Below the pieces are notes generated by a model that made no database searches, had not been told where the DNA came from, and worked only from the letters and a program-made list of their open reading frames with translations. The translations under genes were made by a program, and so were the position numbers. This document shows positions 48,674 through 62,942 of a DNA stretch of 64,000 nt, piece by piece (position 1 is the first letter of the stretch; each line of letters starts with the position of its first letter). This DNA is from Citrus sinensis (taxonomy: Eukaryota > Streptophyta > Magnoliopsida > Sapindales > Rutaceae), in NCBI RefSeq assembly GCF_022201045.2, contig NC_068564.1, forward strand, positions 32,269,001-32,333,000. Reading direction: 5' to 3'.

Positions 48674-49717
48674 CTTCACAGGAGCACCGCCAACAGCAAT
48701 AATTTGAAGTAATTACTCTTAATTGGTATAAAAAAAAATGAAAATGCTTCTCTTTCTTTCTCTCCTCCTCTCTTCAGAGATAAGATAAAGCAAGGAATGA
48801 AGAGAGATATAAAGAAATAGGAGAGAAGAAGAGAAGAGAGAGAAAGCCACACGCAATTGAAATTTCTTTCTCTTCTTCTTCTTCTTCTTCTTCCTTTTGT
48901 TTTGGTGAAGGCTAAGCTAATAAAAATGCCAGGCCTTTTTGTTTTGTTCAAGTAAAGAAGAGGTTCTATTTTCTGTTAAAGGCTCTATCTTAACGCATTT
49001 AAGGTTGCGCACCAGAACTTGCCAGATATATACGACTAGTATTTTTCAGTGACGTGGAAAGTAACGATTGGGGGTCAACTATTTAGTGTTTTGACGTTCA
49101 TAGGTGGTTAATAGAGAAAGCAAAAACGGCGTCGGCGGTTGGAGAGAGAAGGAAAAAGGACAAGCAAGCGGCGGGTGATGAGGTGGCACAGCCAGCACAT
49201 GATTGTCATTGGCCAACTCTCACGGGTCCCATCAACGTACCTAATTAATATATTGTTTTTTTCTCCTAAAATTTCATTTTGGTCTTTACAGAATTAGGAT
49301 AAAAGACTGCATTGTTTTCATTAGATTGTAAATACTAACTAATTCTGTAAGAACAAAATAAATTTTGGCCAAACACTTGTAAGAAAATAAACCATGCTTC
49401 TAATTATCTTAGTGAAGGCTTGAGATGATTTTGTCGGTATATATATGATGGAGAATATCAAGGGAACATAAATCGGCGCAGTTATTAGTATGATTAAAAT
49501 AATAATAATAATAATAATAATTTTCTATTTATTAATAGAGAGTATGGTTGCTTTCTAGTCACAATTCACAACCACTTCAACAACCATTTTATTGAATGAG
49601 CAAGTAGCAACGAATATGGTCGCCCATTTTGAAAATCAATAATTATATATCTGAACCGAATTGGAAATAAGCTGTTAGTGTTGTTGTTTAAGCCAAACGC
49701 CCATTTTTAAATTTGGG
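48674..49717. other. Promoter region of the syntaxin-like gene and spacer
   Basis: A CT/TTC-rich leader tract (TCTTCTTC at 48869-48892 on the plus strand) lies about 200 bp upstream of the start codon. Further out is AT-rich spacer with (AAT)n at 49497-49520. No gene was found. Confidence 0.55.
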
Positions 49718-49732
49718 GGCAACAATTTTTTT

Positions 49733-49924
49733 TTTTTTTTTTTTTGTGTAACTCATTTGGTATCCAACAACCGTATTGGATCCCGACTAATCTGAATTCG
49801 AGATATAATCACAGTTAAGACTTTTTACCCCTCCCAAATAGCGTGTTTAGTAGAGAATCGAATTCGAAAACTTTTCTCACATATTTAGTATGTGCTGCCA
49901 ACTGAGCCACAACCACTTGAGGGA
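49733..49924 (-). mobile_element. tRNA-derived SINE (copy 2, different family)
   Basis: On the minus strand it starts CTCAAGTGGTTGTGGCTCAG with an A box (GTGGCTCAGTTGG), has a B-box-like TTCGAATTCGATTC, and ends in poly(A). The 15-bp target duplication GGCAACAATTTTTTT is perfect (49718-49732 and 49925-49939). Its body shares little with the SINE at 3489-3717. Confidence 0.85.
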
Positions 49925-49939
49925 GGCAACAATTTTTTT

Positions 49940-51115
49940 GTCTGATGGCAAAAGCTGTGGAAAGTAATTGGCTTGTCAACATTGTTGGACTAGCATTGTG
50001 TAATTGGCATACGTAGTTTGGCTGGCACAGTATATACAAACTTTAAAATATGTGTTCACAAATTACACATGAATTGATAAATGAATTTTTTGCCAATAAG
50101 AATAAGACACTAATGAGAGTCTTTTCGGGATTTTATAATTCTTTCCAGATACTCTCACATTAAAAACATTTTTAACACCTGTGTTCCAATAAGTGAGCAT
50201 CCCAATAAAATAATTCAATCCATTATTGTCATGCTTCATGAGTCATAGCCTTTTAGATGATCATCATCTTGAAAGTCAATAACTTCATAAGAAAAACAAA
50301 TAAATAAAACCATTCACTTCCTTCAGAGTTTAGTTTAATCACAAACAAACCACATTAGCTAGAAACAATCTTGAAATCAAAAGGAATTTGAATCATCGGA
50401 TAGTATTTTGATCAGACCTCAAAGGTAGTCAATGAAATTTTACCCTCTTAAAAGATCGTCTAATCTATAAATGATGTTTAGGCAGAATAACGACAGTTAG
50501 TGGCACCAGTCAATTTGGCGTTTAGATCTTATCTTACAAAAAGGCATTTTCTTCTCTCACACTCTAAAATTGACCGCACGTTTAAAAGTAGTGGGCATAT
50601 CTTTTTTTTAGCACTGTTCCTTTTGATTTCTACAATCCTACTCCACATCAACAATCACAAAAATGAGGTATATTTGGTGCCTCTTTTATTAAAATGCTAT
50701 TAAAATATGAATAAAAAGCACTTACACTGAAACATTTAGACTCAAACGTGCTGTTGCAAAAAGTCAGATGCATCATGAAAGAGACAACCAATGCTTAACA
50801 CTTTAACAAAAATTATGCCAGATGCAGACCGTTCATACAAAGAAATAGTGGTCTTTGTGTTATATGCAGTATGCTCCGTAAAACAGTGGCACGTTATATT
50901 ATAACTAGGGCTGACAATTCATGTGGACTGACTGTGTTCATGTCGCGCATAGAGATAGTCAAATATATTTGTCTAATAGTTTAATTAATCATGTAAACAA
51001 AATTTCAACAGAGATGCTAGCAAAAAATAGTTATCCCCTATATATTGGTAACCTTTTACCTATGGCTTACGATTGGAAATATCAATCCAGCCAGCTGAAC
51101 AAGCCAATGGTGTTT
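49940..51115. other. 3' flank of the SET gene and spacer
   Basis: AT-rich without a recognised gene. An open frame at 50921-51178 lies antisense to the last SET exon and is a shadow. Confidence 0.55.
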
Positions 51116-54100
51116 TCAATCCTTAGACATAACTCTGGACAGTTCACTTTCAACCAACGAGCGACCAGCAGAACATGAAGTTAAAATAGAAGATATAATC
51201 CTCCGTTCTAGATCTTTGAACTCCAATGCTAGTTTTACATCCCAGCTTGTGTTTTCACTGCAGGATGGCACAATCTCTTTTCAAAAGAAAGTTTTTAATG
51301 CTCAATTACAGAGTTTGTGTTAAATAAGTGAGAGATTTCTTTACCCATCGCCAAAATCCGTGTCTCCCAGAATCTCCATCATGTTGCTGAAGGTGGATTG
51401 AAGATCTTCCAGGACTTCCAATTCAATTTCCAGGTCAGGTTGTTGCTAGAAATTTCCAAAAAAAAAAAAATTTAAAAATGAAATCATACACATCCAAGAT
51501 TTGAATAAATAAAATTAACTAAGGTATGAACTAATCATTGAAGTGCAGTCAAGTTCCTTATTGAAAATTGAAAACATAGTTTGGCAAAAACAAAAATTGG
51601 GAAGAAATATAATAAAATTTTGCCAGCTGTAATTATTACATATGAAGAAGAGAAAGAAAAAGTACATGGGTCTTCTCATACTGCATTGGATTTCGAACTC
51701 TCCTTAGATAGTCTAATAATGGAGATGGCAATCCATAATAGAAAATATTGTGATTCTTTGAGAGCCAAGTACCCCGCACCATGTGGGTGGTCCAATTAGA
51801 CATTGGGCAATCATCAAAACAATCAGCCTGACCAACATCAATATCTGCACCAAAACAATGATATAATATATAGACATGTTATCAAAACATGAGCACGTAC
51901 CGATAGGGAGTAGAGTACAAGAGAAGAGTGTGAATTCAAGTAAGAATGAGAACCAATCTCAAATGGGGATACAACTTGGATTTTCTCAAACACCTGGAAA
52001 GATGTCTACGGACGGTAATAAGAATGCGATAAAAGAAAAAATAATTAACAACAACAAAAACATATACCTATTGGAATAACATCATATCGGTTGTCTCCTT
52101 GTGGTGAGAAGCCATAGAATGTAATTAGATGTGAAGTAGAGAAATTGCCATAACTAAGACAGCATTGTTCTCCAATATTGCAAGGTCTTGACAAAGGGAA
52201 CTTCAACGAATTTGTAGCTGAATCTACTCTGCCATAGTGCACTATGTGTGGATTTAACTGAAAAAGGAACCAAAACACATGCATGAACATGAAAATTGGG
52301 AGGGGGAAAAATCAGACAAGAGGACGTCAAAGTATAACGTTTCTAATGTCTATAGGACGTTATGATAAGCTCTAACAGCAAAGATTAAAAAAGGGCCAAA
52401 CTAGAACAATTCAAATGACTGTAGCAACCAAAAGGAAGCACATGGTCGGTAAGCTTTTGTTGGGGGGAAAAAATCAGTATAATCCAACATAGAGCATCTA
52501 CTTGAAGCCTAAACTGAAGTACCTCAGATTGCTCATAGTTTGATGGTAAATGCCAGAACTTAATGAGGAATGACTTCTGATTTCCATACAGGGCATAAAA
52601 GGGTACAGAGCACCAAACGAAGGAGGAAGGAGGAATGAAATACCGAGTGGTTAAGAAAGCCAGCTATAGGAATCAAACAAGTCCTCAGCTTTCCATCAGC
52701 AAATATGATTTTCATGCTATTTGAGTAAAAGAGTTCACAAGCCCATAAAAACTGCTCCCACGTGTAAAACTTTGGAGGAAATATATCAGGATAATCATTA
52801 CATAGTCGAGGAAACAACTCATCATATTGAGTGCGCAAGTGCTGCAAAAGGGTAAGATGAAATAGTGGTCAGGAAGTAGTTTTCTTCATGCAATATAGAA
52901 ATATGTAAGCAAGCAAGCAAAACATGAAATATTTCAACCAGAACAATTCAGTTTTTTATATTTTATTTTATTTCCCAAAAAGTTCAGATTTGGGAAAAAA
53001 TGAGAAAATATTGCCAAAGGGATACAAGGAATTGATTTTAGTTAATTGATCCAAATTATTATACATGTCAAGATCTGGCACAATAGTAAGAATTGATATA
53101 GGACTCTAGGCTATATGTTGAACTCCACTGAGATTCAGGAAAATTTAACGAGCAGTTGCAGATTACCAGATCACCATTCTAAACTTAAAGATGCGAAACT
53201 CATCTCCTTCGGGATCAACATTTTTCTGACAAGCAAATTTTTCTTGAAATAAGAAAAGCACAAAGGTTAAATTTATCAATAATCCATGGCCAGCTGAAAT
53301 AACCTCTTTTGCTTGCATTATCTCTTCTAACAGCAAGGTTCCTTCAAGAGCCATAATTGCATCAACTCCAAAGCTCAAACCTGCAGCAATTAAAAGGAAC
53401 CAAGCAGAAAGAATAGTGTTAGAAATTTTACAATGGAAATATTTATTTTCCCGCACACACAACCACATGCAAAAGGAAAATCTTATAAGCCATAATGCAG
53501 TTACACCTCCAATGGTAGTTGCAAGAACCTACACGTAAACTAGCCCAGAAAAGTATGTCAAAGCAAGCATACCTGTATGAAATTCTTTTGGCAGACTGTC
53601 GAAATAATTCTTGAATTTTGAACCACAATTGTGCTTCTCTTTCATGCTCCAGAGCAACAACATAGTCTCAGAGGACATTCCTTCAATCTTCCCCAAGACA
53701 TTATCCTGCAGTCAAATAAAGTCTAAAAGTCCTCAACAACACTAAACTGGACCAAAATTTTTAGACTCAGTATGAGTCTGCAAATGGCTCTAAATTCAGT
53801 GATAGTTAGCTTACAACAGCGTATTATCTAATAAATTGTAATTTTCATATGTCAACTGCTCAGGCACCTAAAACCATGAGCCTTATACATACTGCACAGA
53901 CATCTCTCCCCTCTCTTTGGTTAAATCCTGTATAGCTTCTATTGGAAAGAATGTTCTACCTCTTATATTTTAATCCCTTCATTATCTTCATAAGGTGATG
54001 ACCAGTTGTAGCATTTGAAATCCTTGAATATTTTTTTTTTCAATTTTCTGAATGGTATAGGGCAGATGCTGCTAGCATAATCACAGGTAGTGGATGTAGA

Positions 54101-55740
54101 TCATGAATCTACAACATGTGGGTTCAATTCCTATTCTCGTAGCCAAATAGGTTTTCATACTGAGGATAGAAACATAGAAGTTGAAGCTCAAGAGAAAGGC
54201 AATTTGTTGTCTCAGTATAGCACCAATCTGACAAAGTTCTTTTAAATGGCAGGATGATTACTACTTTCTCCTTTGAGTCTTCCGGAACATTTTTCTTAGA
54301 ACCGTAACAGTCGGTGTAACCTAATGCAGGTGACATCATAAAATCATTGAAAGTTTTTAAATTATGAAAAAGTACCATGTCAGATTTGTGGACAAGATCC
54401 TTAGAAAGGATAATAGATACAGGGATCTCCAAAGCAATATCTCCAACTCTCAAATCTTCCATCGCAACAACTCCTCTACCGGCTCCGCCTACATCTATAT
54501 GATGATGCAGCATGAATAACATAATATATTAAAAGCCAAACTTGAATGCTTCAATGTCAAATAAAGCCATCATAAAAAGTAGACTAGATAAGTGAACATC
54601 GAAGATGCCATCTTAACCTTGAAAACTTACATGCAATCTCCAGTTTTGTTTTAACACCATTGCTTTCACCCCATTGCACTAGACATTTTTCCTTTTCACA
54701 AGTATAGTTTTTATCAATTCTGGCGACCTCTTTGATCTGGTTCCCAAACTCCTGGATCTTAAGAATAATTGCAGCTTGTAATCCTTGCCAGACATTCATT
54801 TTCTTGTGCATTTGACGAGAGAGTAAGGTGTTAACACGCGCAAGGATCGAATTGAGGGTTTCCAACTCATTCCTAGGGCTGTAAAATCCCATTTGTGTGT
54901 CAAATTCACCAAAATAAAGTTCCACCTGCACCCACCATGAGCTCACTTAATAGAAAGAGGACATGTTATGTACCGGATATTTCGTTCAACAGATTCCCTG
55001 TGAACAGCTTTACAACATGTCTCAAGTGTAAAAAATATGCATTTTTGAGTTGCAATTTACCTCATCTAAGTGGATAATTCTTCCTATCCTAAGCATTGTT
55101 TCCAAACTGTTACTTATTGAATCAGGACACATCGAGCTCTGCAGGTGTATTTGTTCCTTGACACCGAAACCCTTATCATTTAGTAATTTCTGTCGAAAAG
55201 AAAGAGAAATATAATTAGAACTTAGCATCTTAGCAACTCTTATCAAGTTAGAGAACTTCTTTTGAAAGCTACAATCAATGTACTAGACTAAAATAATCCA
55301 TGAATCAACATTTCTTTTAGAAAAATAAAAATAAAAACTTTAAACTTTTTGTCAATTATCCAATGCATCTGTCACCTTCTTTTTATGGAATAAAGGATCA
55401 TCTTCAGTGAGCTCAAGAACCAATGAACATCCATCACCATTCTCCAAAGAGTCCCTTGATGAACATGCCTGCAATTTATTGAAATAAATTCACGTTACTT
55501 CAAACAAAAACCGCAGGCAGCTCTATAAAGCTAAAAAAATAAACCCGAAAATTCAAGCTTTACAAAGAATGGCTACAAAAAGGGTCAGCTTGCCTGCTAA
55601 GAACTGGTGGAGCAAAACCAAAAAAATAAAAGCAAAAGTAAAGGTAATAATCAATCAGTTTTAGCATGACTAATTGAAAAAACAAATAAATAAATAAAGT
55701 TACAACGTGAAGGGTCTGGCTTTACCTCAACATCCGCCAT
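51116..55740 (-). CDS. SET-domain protein methyltransferase, Rubisco-LSMT/SETD3 class, 556 aa, 12 exons
   Basis: Expected to transfer methyl groups from S-adenosylmethionine to lysine or histidine of a non-histone protein. Exons (minus): 55726-55740, 55376-55468, 55061-55189, 54631-54925, 54376-54494, 53573-53705, 53304-53380, 52644-52841, 52068-52257, 51666-51844, 51345-51445 and 51116-51257. All are GT-AG and phases close to 1671 nt. The SET domain spans about 178-395: GGAGRGVVAMEDLRVGDIAL, FGVDAIMALEGTLLLEEIMQ, TWEQFLWACELFYSN, the cofactor-binding FLNHS (ending at 353), and CCLSYGNFSTSHLI. A substrate-binding C-terminal domain follows (EVLEDLQSTFSNMMEILGD, NTSWDVKLALEF). There is no evident transit peptide, so it is probably cytosolic or nuclear; resembles what I recall as At2g18850. 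The exon 10 end (donor GTACTT) is the least certain junction. Confidence 0.88.
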
Positions 55741-55918
55741 TGAAGAACTCAAATTCAAGTGATACTGTGAATGAAGTAGCATCAAATATTTGACGTTTAA
55801 AATCACTCTCTTTACGGGCCTTAAAATCAAGTCCGGTCCATGGTTTGGGCCTTACAGCCCCTTCAAAGGGGGGAGTTTTTAACACCCCCTCTAAGATCCT
55901 TATAATACTCCTTTTGAA

Positions 55919-56165
55919 TTTTTTTTTTTTTTTTGATGAAGGAAATTTCATTAAACAAGAGAAATAGTCAACAGAGGATATAACCATAGAGGTGGAACAT
56001 CCCTCTACTCTCCAGGACCTGACATAGAACCCCCCACCCTAGCTACACGGTGGGCAGCGGCGTTCGCAGATCGTCGCACAAAAGAGAATCTCACTTCTCC
56101 AATTAACTGAGCTAAATCTCTACAATCTGCAATAATTAAACCAAAACCATTAGAACTAGCAGATT
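55919..56165 (-). mobile_element. 3' end of an L1-type LINE, truncated
   Basis: Read on the minus strand, the sequence codes a fragment of the RNase H-like C-terminus typical of plant L1 LINEs (DCRDLAQLIGEVRFSFVRRS followed by ANAAAHRVARVGG). After the stop come about 80 bp of UTR (TTAATGAAATTTCC) and then a poly(A) tail (the T run at 55919-55934). Everything 5' of this is absent, which is common for LINE insertions. It lies just upstream of the SET gene start. A target duplication could not be fixed. Confidence 0.75.
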
Positions 56166-57399
56166 AAGAAATAATTAAACCAATATTCTCGGTTTAACTG
56201 ATAAAATACAAATTCTTATATTAAAATTAATCATCTACTCATAAATTCTACCCATTTATTTTTAAATTACATAAAAATCCTAAAATATTCATCTTAATTT
56301 TTTTCTTCTTATATAATTTCTATTTTATAACTCTTGTTTAATTTTCTCAAATAATTGAATTAAAATTTAAAATATAAATATGAATTATAAAATAAGGTGG
56401 ATATAAAAATTTTACTAAAAGAATAATTTATCTAAATTTTTAATTAATTTTTTTCAAAGCAAGAAATGAATTCATTTATGCTATGTTGGTTAATTAATTT
56501 AAATTAAAAAGGAGTTTTAAGACCTGAAAAAAAAAAAGGAGTTTTAAGAGGAACTTTTACGGGGTAAAAGGATACTCCACCTCAAAAGTAAGTTGGGCCA
56601 ATTTGACATAAAACTTGGGCTTCGACGACAGCATTGTGCCGCTGAACAAAACTTTGGGCTTTAAGAAATGGAGTAAAATAGCTAGTTTCAAATTATGAGA
56701 AATAGGGTACACTTCAAATTATATCAGCACTTTAATTTCAAGTGTGGTATATACTTACTTATTAAAAAAAAAGTGTGGCATTTATTTCTTAAAAATATAT
56801 ATAATCAATAAATTATTTATTAGTCCATTTTGGGTGTGTTCGGAATTGAGGTTGGATAATTGTAACTTAAAAACTACAGCACTAAAATGTTTGGTAAACA
56901 CTAGTTGTTGTAGCTCGGAAACTATGTTGATATAATTTTTCATTTATATGATGGAAAATCTATTATATTTTTAATATTTTTTTCAAAATTATTATTTAAA
57001 CTTTATATTCATTATATATTATTAATGTTTGTTTCATAATTACAGTATTTTTTTTTCCACAATAGCTATAACTTAAAAAGTAAAGTATGCCGCCTTATTG
57101 CTTTTATATATGGTTGAGATACTACTTGAGAAATAATGCATTGTTAATTATAGGGGATGGTTTGGTTCGCTAAAAGGTTTAATACTTGGTACGGATTTAA
57201 TCTTAATTCTTATCATATATTCGTCATGAAATTTATATTTGATTTCTTCTGAAAATGTATAAAGAGAGTGTTATTTCGGTGTTTGGATTCATTGATTGTC
57301 GTGGACAGTAGTTTAAACATAAAATGGATTAAGTCAAGACATGGATTACAACTACAAGAGGTGACTTTCATTTTTATTTTCTTGTGGGGTTTTGGGGGA

Positions 57400-57415
57400 G
57401 GGGGGGGGGGGGGGG
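57400..57415. repeat. Poly(G) tract
   Basis: Sixteen consecutive G bases, preceded by GGGGGA, in an AT-rich setting. The length may vary or be misassembled. Confidence 0.85.
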
Positions 57416-57525
57416 TGTGTAATAAGGAAGGGCATGGAAGTCGGCCCAAATAGTTGGCAACATTCGGTAAAATGACTTTCATTCCGCTGGCATATAAATG
57501 TTGAAAATTCTCCCCTCAAAATGAT

Positions 57526-58144
57526 ATGGACAAACTCAATTTAAATGTTGATTCTTCAACAATAAATTTCAATTTTGGGCGCTTGAAAATTGAAATGATC
57601 TTTCGGCTTTGCACAAAATCACTCTCTCTATCCCACCCAATCAATTCAAGAAAAATAGAGACGAAACCAAAAAAAAAAAAAAAAGGAGATAAAATTTTAT
57701 TTAAACAAACACCCATAAGCAAAGTGGAGCGAGATTATCTTCTGGTACGACTAGGAGCACTTATCCTAGCAAATACAGAGACAAAATTTGACCAAAAGCA
57801 TTCAAAATTCAACAAAGCTTATAAAGAAACATACAAATTCATTGAATACATATATAAAAACCGATTAATGAATAACTAACTATTGCAGTTTTGACTTGAA
57901 AACTTTTAATGAAATAGATTATCCACTAACTCGAGCGGATGCTTTTCTAAACTTTTCTAAAACAAAAATGGCTGTTACTTTGGCTAGTCACGTTTATTTT
58001 TCTCTCGCTATATACGGTTCCCACTTCTTTGGACCTTTTAGACTTGAAAATTTTGAAACGGAAAAAAAAGGATTGGTCGATCTAAGTAGAGAATCCATGC
58101 AAGTTTTTTTGGACGACTTGGTGGAAATGAACGGCCAGCATTAA
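57526..58144 (+). other. Two consecutive unassigned open frames
   Basis: Frames of 117 codons (57526-57879) and 82 codons (57896-58144) follow each other with a 16-bp gap. The second contains NEIDYPLTRADAFLNFSKTK and YFSLAIYGSHFFGPFRLENF, which look protein-like, but I recognise no family. The first is split by a low-complexity KKKKK run from a poly(A) tract. They could be exons, a decayed gene or chance. No function is offered. Confidence 0.25.
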
Positions 58145-61100
58145 TTCGTGATCTTCTTTTGCCTTTTCAGTCCAAGATTCTGAGCTTTTAACAAACTGTT
58201 GATCGTATAGATTATAAAATATAACAATGGATGGTCTCATTTTTGTTATTTCACGTTCACGATGAGTATCTGATTCTGAATGTTAGATGTGCAATGAATC
58301 GATGGCCGCCGATGAAGCTGAAAATTCATTCTGTATGTACGGCATATTTGGAAGAGTGATTCGTGTTGTGTCTATTATTTCAGTCCCTCTTTTTTTTTTT
58401 TTTTATACATAATAAAAAGAAAGGTGTCGACATTTTGTAAATGATATTATTTACATGCATGCAGTGGTAGTAGGGTCAAATTTAAAATTTTGCAATGCAT
58501 ATATTCCTTTTCCCCACAAAATCTACTCGGTTTTCATGTGATCATATGCTTTTCCAGTGTTTCCTCTGCACCAATTAAAAGGACGATGGGGCCTCATTTT
58601 TTGGACTTAAATCAATGGTTGAAAATTCTGGAATCAAAGATTGGATTCTGAATAGTTCACTATATGTTGTAAAGAACGGCGACCAATTTTTCCAATGTAT
58701 TCTTTCATCAACTGATGATTTATTTTTTTTATATATAGAGTTATTATTTAGTGAAGGTTTACCCACTTTATTAAAGTACAAAAAAGTTATTAAATCACGT
58801 GGGGTAATAGTGTAATGGGCATTACTCTATTATATTATATGGTGTAATAATATTTTCGTACTTTAATAAAGTATGGAAACCATGTATATAAACATATTGC
58901 TAGACTGACAGTACAAAAAAATTTGAATAATCTGATTGCAAATAGAAGGGACTTTTTTTCTTTTTCCATCTCTTTAAATAATCAAGTTTATAATAGATGT
59001 TTAAATCACTTTACAATCAAAATATATGGAAGTACTGAATTATTTTTTTAGCATTAAATCAGTAGTTATTTAACAAAAAAAGATAAAAAACAAATATTAA
59101 TCAATATTTTTTCAACAAAAATTTAACTCAGTACTAAATTTTAGTCCCTTTAAATAATATTTCCACCCAATGTACTAATTAATTCCTTTTAAAAAAATTA
59201 TAGATACAGCTTTAATAAAAATTAAGCATCCCATTACAATTATATCTTACGAGCAAGATTCAAATCCAAAATATGATGTGCTATCCGAGAGATTTTTATC
59301 TTTCACAATCTCACATGATCTAATGAAAGAAAAATCAAAACCCAAAATATCCCAAACTCGTCACTCCCAAATCCCAATGTCGGCCGATGAGTTAAGAACT
59401 TATGACAATAGATTAAATACAAGTGATAATTATTAATTCATATTTTAGATTCTAGGTTGAAGGCAATGGCCAATGCATAGGTAGTCTCTGATCCTCTGCT
59501 TTATTCAAAGAAATGCTAGTAAGTCGGCACCTTTGAAGTTATTCTAACTTTTCAAAGTACACACAGAAGCAAACAGTACCATTAATGGAATAATTGTTGG
59601 CCATGGCTCACCTAACACATAATTTTTGCTCGTGGGCCACTGCATGTATTCAATGGGGAACCATCGGAATAAAATTGATTGTTTTTATTGAAGTTGGATG
59701 AGAGAAGAAACTAAATGAATGTGATGTATGCTTGTTGCTTACCAGTTAGCTTGTTTGAATATAGCTGTGGGAGCCCTTGGAGTTCCTATCAGAAATATAT
59801 GTCTGCTTCAGTGTCCATATATGAGATTGTCAATTCATCTACGAATTTTGATGTCTCGCTTTCATTGGAATATTGGTATATAATTAAAATCTCGACCATC
59901 CCCACCAACCCAACTGCTTTTTCCATCGAAGCATATCCACATATCGGAAGGATCACCTTAAAAACTAAGAAATTTTGTTACTCTTAGAAAATTCATTTTC
60001 ATAGGATTACACCTTCGTACTATGCTATATTTCTATGAATTTAATTTGTAGTGGCCCCATGATTTTAATATCGGTAGATTGCAGTATGGGATTTTTGAAA
60101 CAATAGTAACAACATATTGACAATGATCTTATTCGCTGCTTTTATCTCTAATGGTATTGTATATAAAAACATATATTTGAATTCAGTACTGAGTTGATTA
60201 TTCTCAACTTTTCATAATTTTTTACTACGTGTGTGTGTTGGTAATATACAGTTAAGATTCAATTAGTTTTATATTATTACCCAATAACTACTAATTATAT
60301 ATTTCTAAAAAATTTACAAAAAGTAAGTTTAAGCACTTAATTTAAATCTATGAAAACACAACTTTGAGCTATATTTTTGGTGTTTTTAAATAATTGAAAT
60401 TAACAGTCGGACGCTTAATTGGCTATGATCCGAATCAATTGTGTTATAACACAATCGGAACACAATTTGGCTACCAATTCTCAATGCTTAGCCAAAAAGA
60501 AATGCACGAATTAAGTCCAATGCATTGCAGCACACAGGGTAAAAAGTATCATCCGGATCTTTTTTCCAGCTGATAGAGACGCGTTTTACATGGAAAACAT
60601 GGGCGATTCTGAAATTCAAAACAACTTTTTTTAATTTTTTTAATTTTTAATTTCGGGTTCAATCATGGTTTTGCATTTGCTGCGGTGACTCGTGAGAAGG
60701 CGAGGCAAAATCTTTTGCTCGGCCTGACAAACCAAACGCCTTTCCAAATCATAATCGAGAAGGGGCCAACTTTTTCTCAATCCATCACAAGACTTCGATG
60801 ATCTTTCCCCCCTTTTTCGCCAACACCAACACCAAATCTGGGTTTTGTTCATTTGTCTTCAAACTTTTTCGCTCTCTCTAATTACTTAACTGCCCTTCCA
60901 ATCTTATCCACGAATCATGTCATTTCATCAAAAGTATTTTAGGGCTTTCAACTTTTACTCCATAAATTTATAAAGTATTTATAAAGTGAAAAACAGCACT
61001 TTATCGTTTTCAAGCACCCCATTTAGCTGTTCACTTTCTTAAAAGGTCATAAAATGATCTTCGCTTTCAACAGTTGTACTCATTACCGATGACAAAACTA

Positions 61101-62942
61101 TAGTACCGCTGCTGCGACACCGTATCTTCAATAGTTGTACTCATCGTCACTTTTTCTATTTTATGTATAGTTTATTATTAGTATATTAAGGTAATTTTTC
61201 AGTACCCGGTGGTTGGCAACGAGTTGGATTTCATGAAATTGAAATGGCTGAATGAAAACTATATTTTAAAGATTGATAACAACTCAAAAGCGTCAAGTAT
61301 TATATGTGATATTTTTAAGCTAAATCACAAGCAGGGGCATTGCTTAAATATGTAAAATCACAAGCAGTTTGAAAAATCAAAATTTTGAAACTCTCAGCTT
61401 TTATGATTTTTCATCAAACAGCAGCGACTGCAATGCAAAATAAACGTTAAAAAAAAAGCAAAAAGTCTAGCCATCGAACATCTTTTCCCTTAAATCCCAC
61501 GGCTGAATCACAAAACTACAAAGTTTCGGGTCGCATGAACCAAGTGCATGATAGCTAGATCCCATTATCAAAACGGCTTTTAACTACGCTTCTTTAGCGG
61601 GTGTGAGTGTGACACGGTGCATCAGCTGCGCCATACATCACACCGGCTTTTTTTTTTTCTTATATTATTCAAAATTTCCGTTACAAATTTTAAGTTATCA
61701 GCTGCATTTCTCTAGTCACTTGGAATTTAAGATACTGTTTAATTTAAGATATGAGAATGTAGCAAAACACGTGACATAAAATTTGGTAAAATACATTAAT
61801 GGATGGACGGCAAAACATTGACTTCTTTCTCATTTTCGGAAATAGTTTCTTAGAAGTTAGAAGAGCATGGAAAGATGACAATAACCTTGGAAATTTTTTT
61901 ATTTCTGAATTTTGTTAAAATAAAAGAAAATTCAAAGCGAAAAATTGGGAGAAATTACGCTTGCTAATGTTATGGTCTCCTTAGGGTGTGTTTGGAATTC
62001 AGATTAAGTTACAATACTAAATATTTTAATAATAATGAAAGACAATTGGCATTTGGAATTTTTTAATAATAATGAGAACTGAGAGGTTACATGGAAACAA
62101 CTCATATCGAGAACTAACAAAACAAAGATTGTAAAGAAAAAGCTCGAGAAGGTCTAAGAAAACTTTTTCAAGTACGTCCAAGACGACAACTCGGAAACTC
62201 TTGTCTTCAATGATAAAAATATATATTTCTTAATTAATTCCTTGAATTAACTACATCGAAATAGACATAAAGTTTATACTAACAATAATTCTGTTCCTAG
62301 CATTAATTATTGATCATCATATTCATGCAATTTTGTAAATTTTACAACAATTGATGTTACAACAACAATATCATTTTCCAACATCATCTTCACAACGTAC
62401 TCCACATTAACACAGTAACATAATTCGATCATTAATAATTGATCACAGATTTTTGGCTGATCTCATGATCCTCGAAAAACAACTATAATATTCCCAGTTA
62501 TGAAAATGTTGCGTTTGGGTGAAAAATCAACCCATGTGCACTCACTCAATGGCACGTAGACACCCAACGAGTTCGAAATGATAATAATACGTAGCATGTG
62601 CAAGCTATACAACTCATTTCATTCAAAAATATAACAATAAGATAAACTAAAATAACATAAAAAGAAAATCCCACATGGCAAACCAAACCCACATGCCAAT
62701 AAGCTTATCTTTAGATCATATATTATATATTTGACATGATTAAACTAAACATAAGATCCATCCATGATGGATATAATATCAAACAACCATAAAGTTGGAC
62801 ACATCCAGTATATTTGATAATAAATTCCTTCGCTAATGGCCCCCCCCACCCTAACAAAAATTTGCAGATCAATTGCCAATTTCATCTTAACCTTGACTTA
62901 ATTTACTCATGTGACAGAAAAAGAAAGTGAAAAGTAAGACTT

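Larger units (their letters stand above)
56166..62942. other. Gene-poor region (about 6.8 kb)
   Basis: No supported gene. It includes a candidate MITE end at 56832, a G-run at 57400-57415, unassigned open frames at 57526-58144, a MITE-like end at 61985, and the 3' flank of the AAA-ATPase. Most other frames are short and AT-driven. Confidence 0.5.

Noticed and set aside
59225-59310. Possible SINE or tRNA remnant around GATTCAAATCC
   Set aside because: Only one degenerate box is present and no cloverleaf can be drawn.
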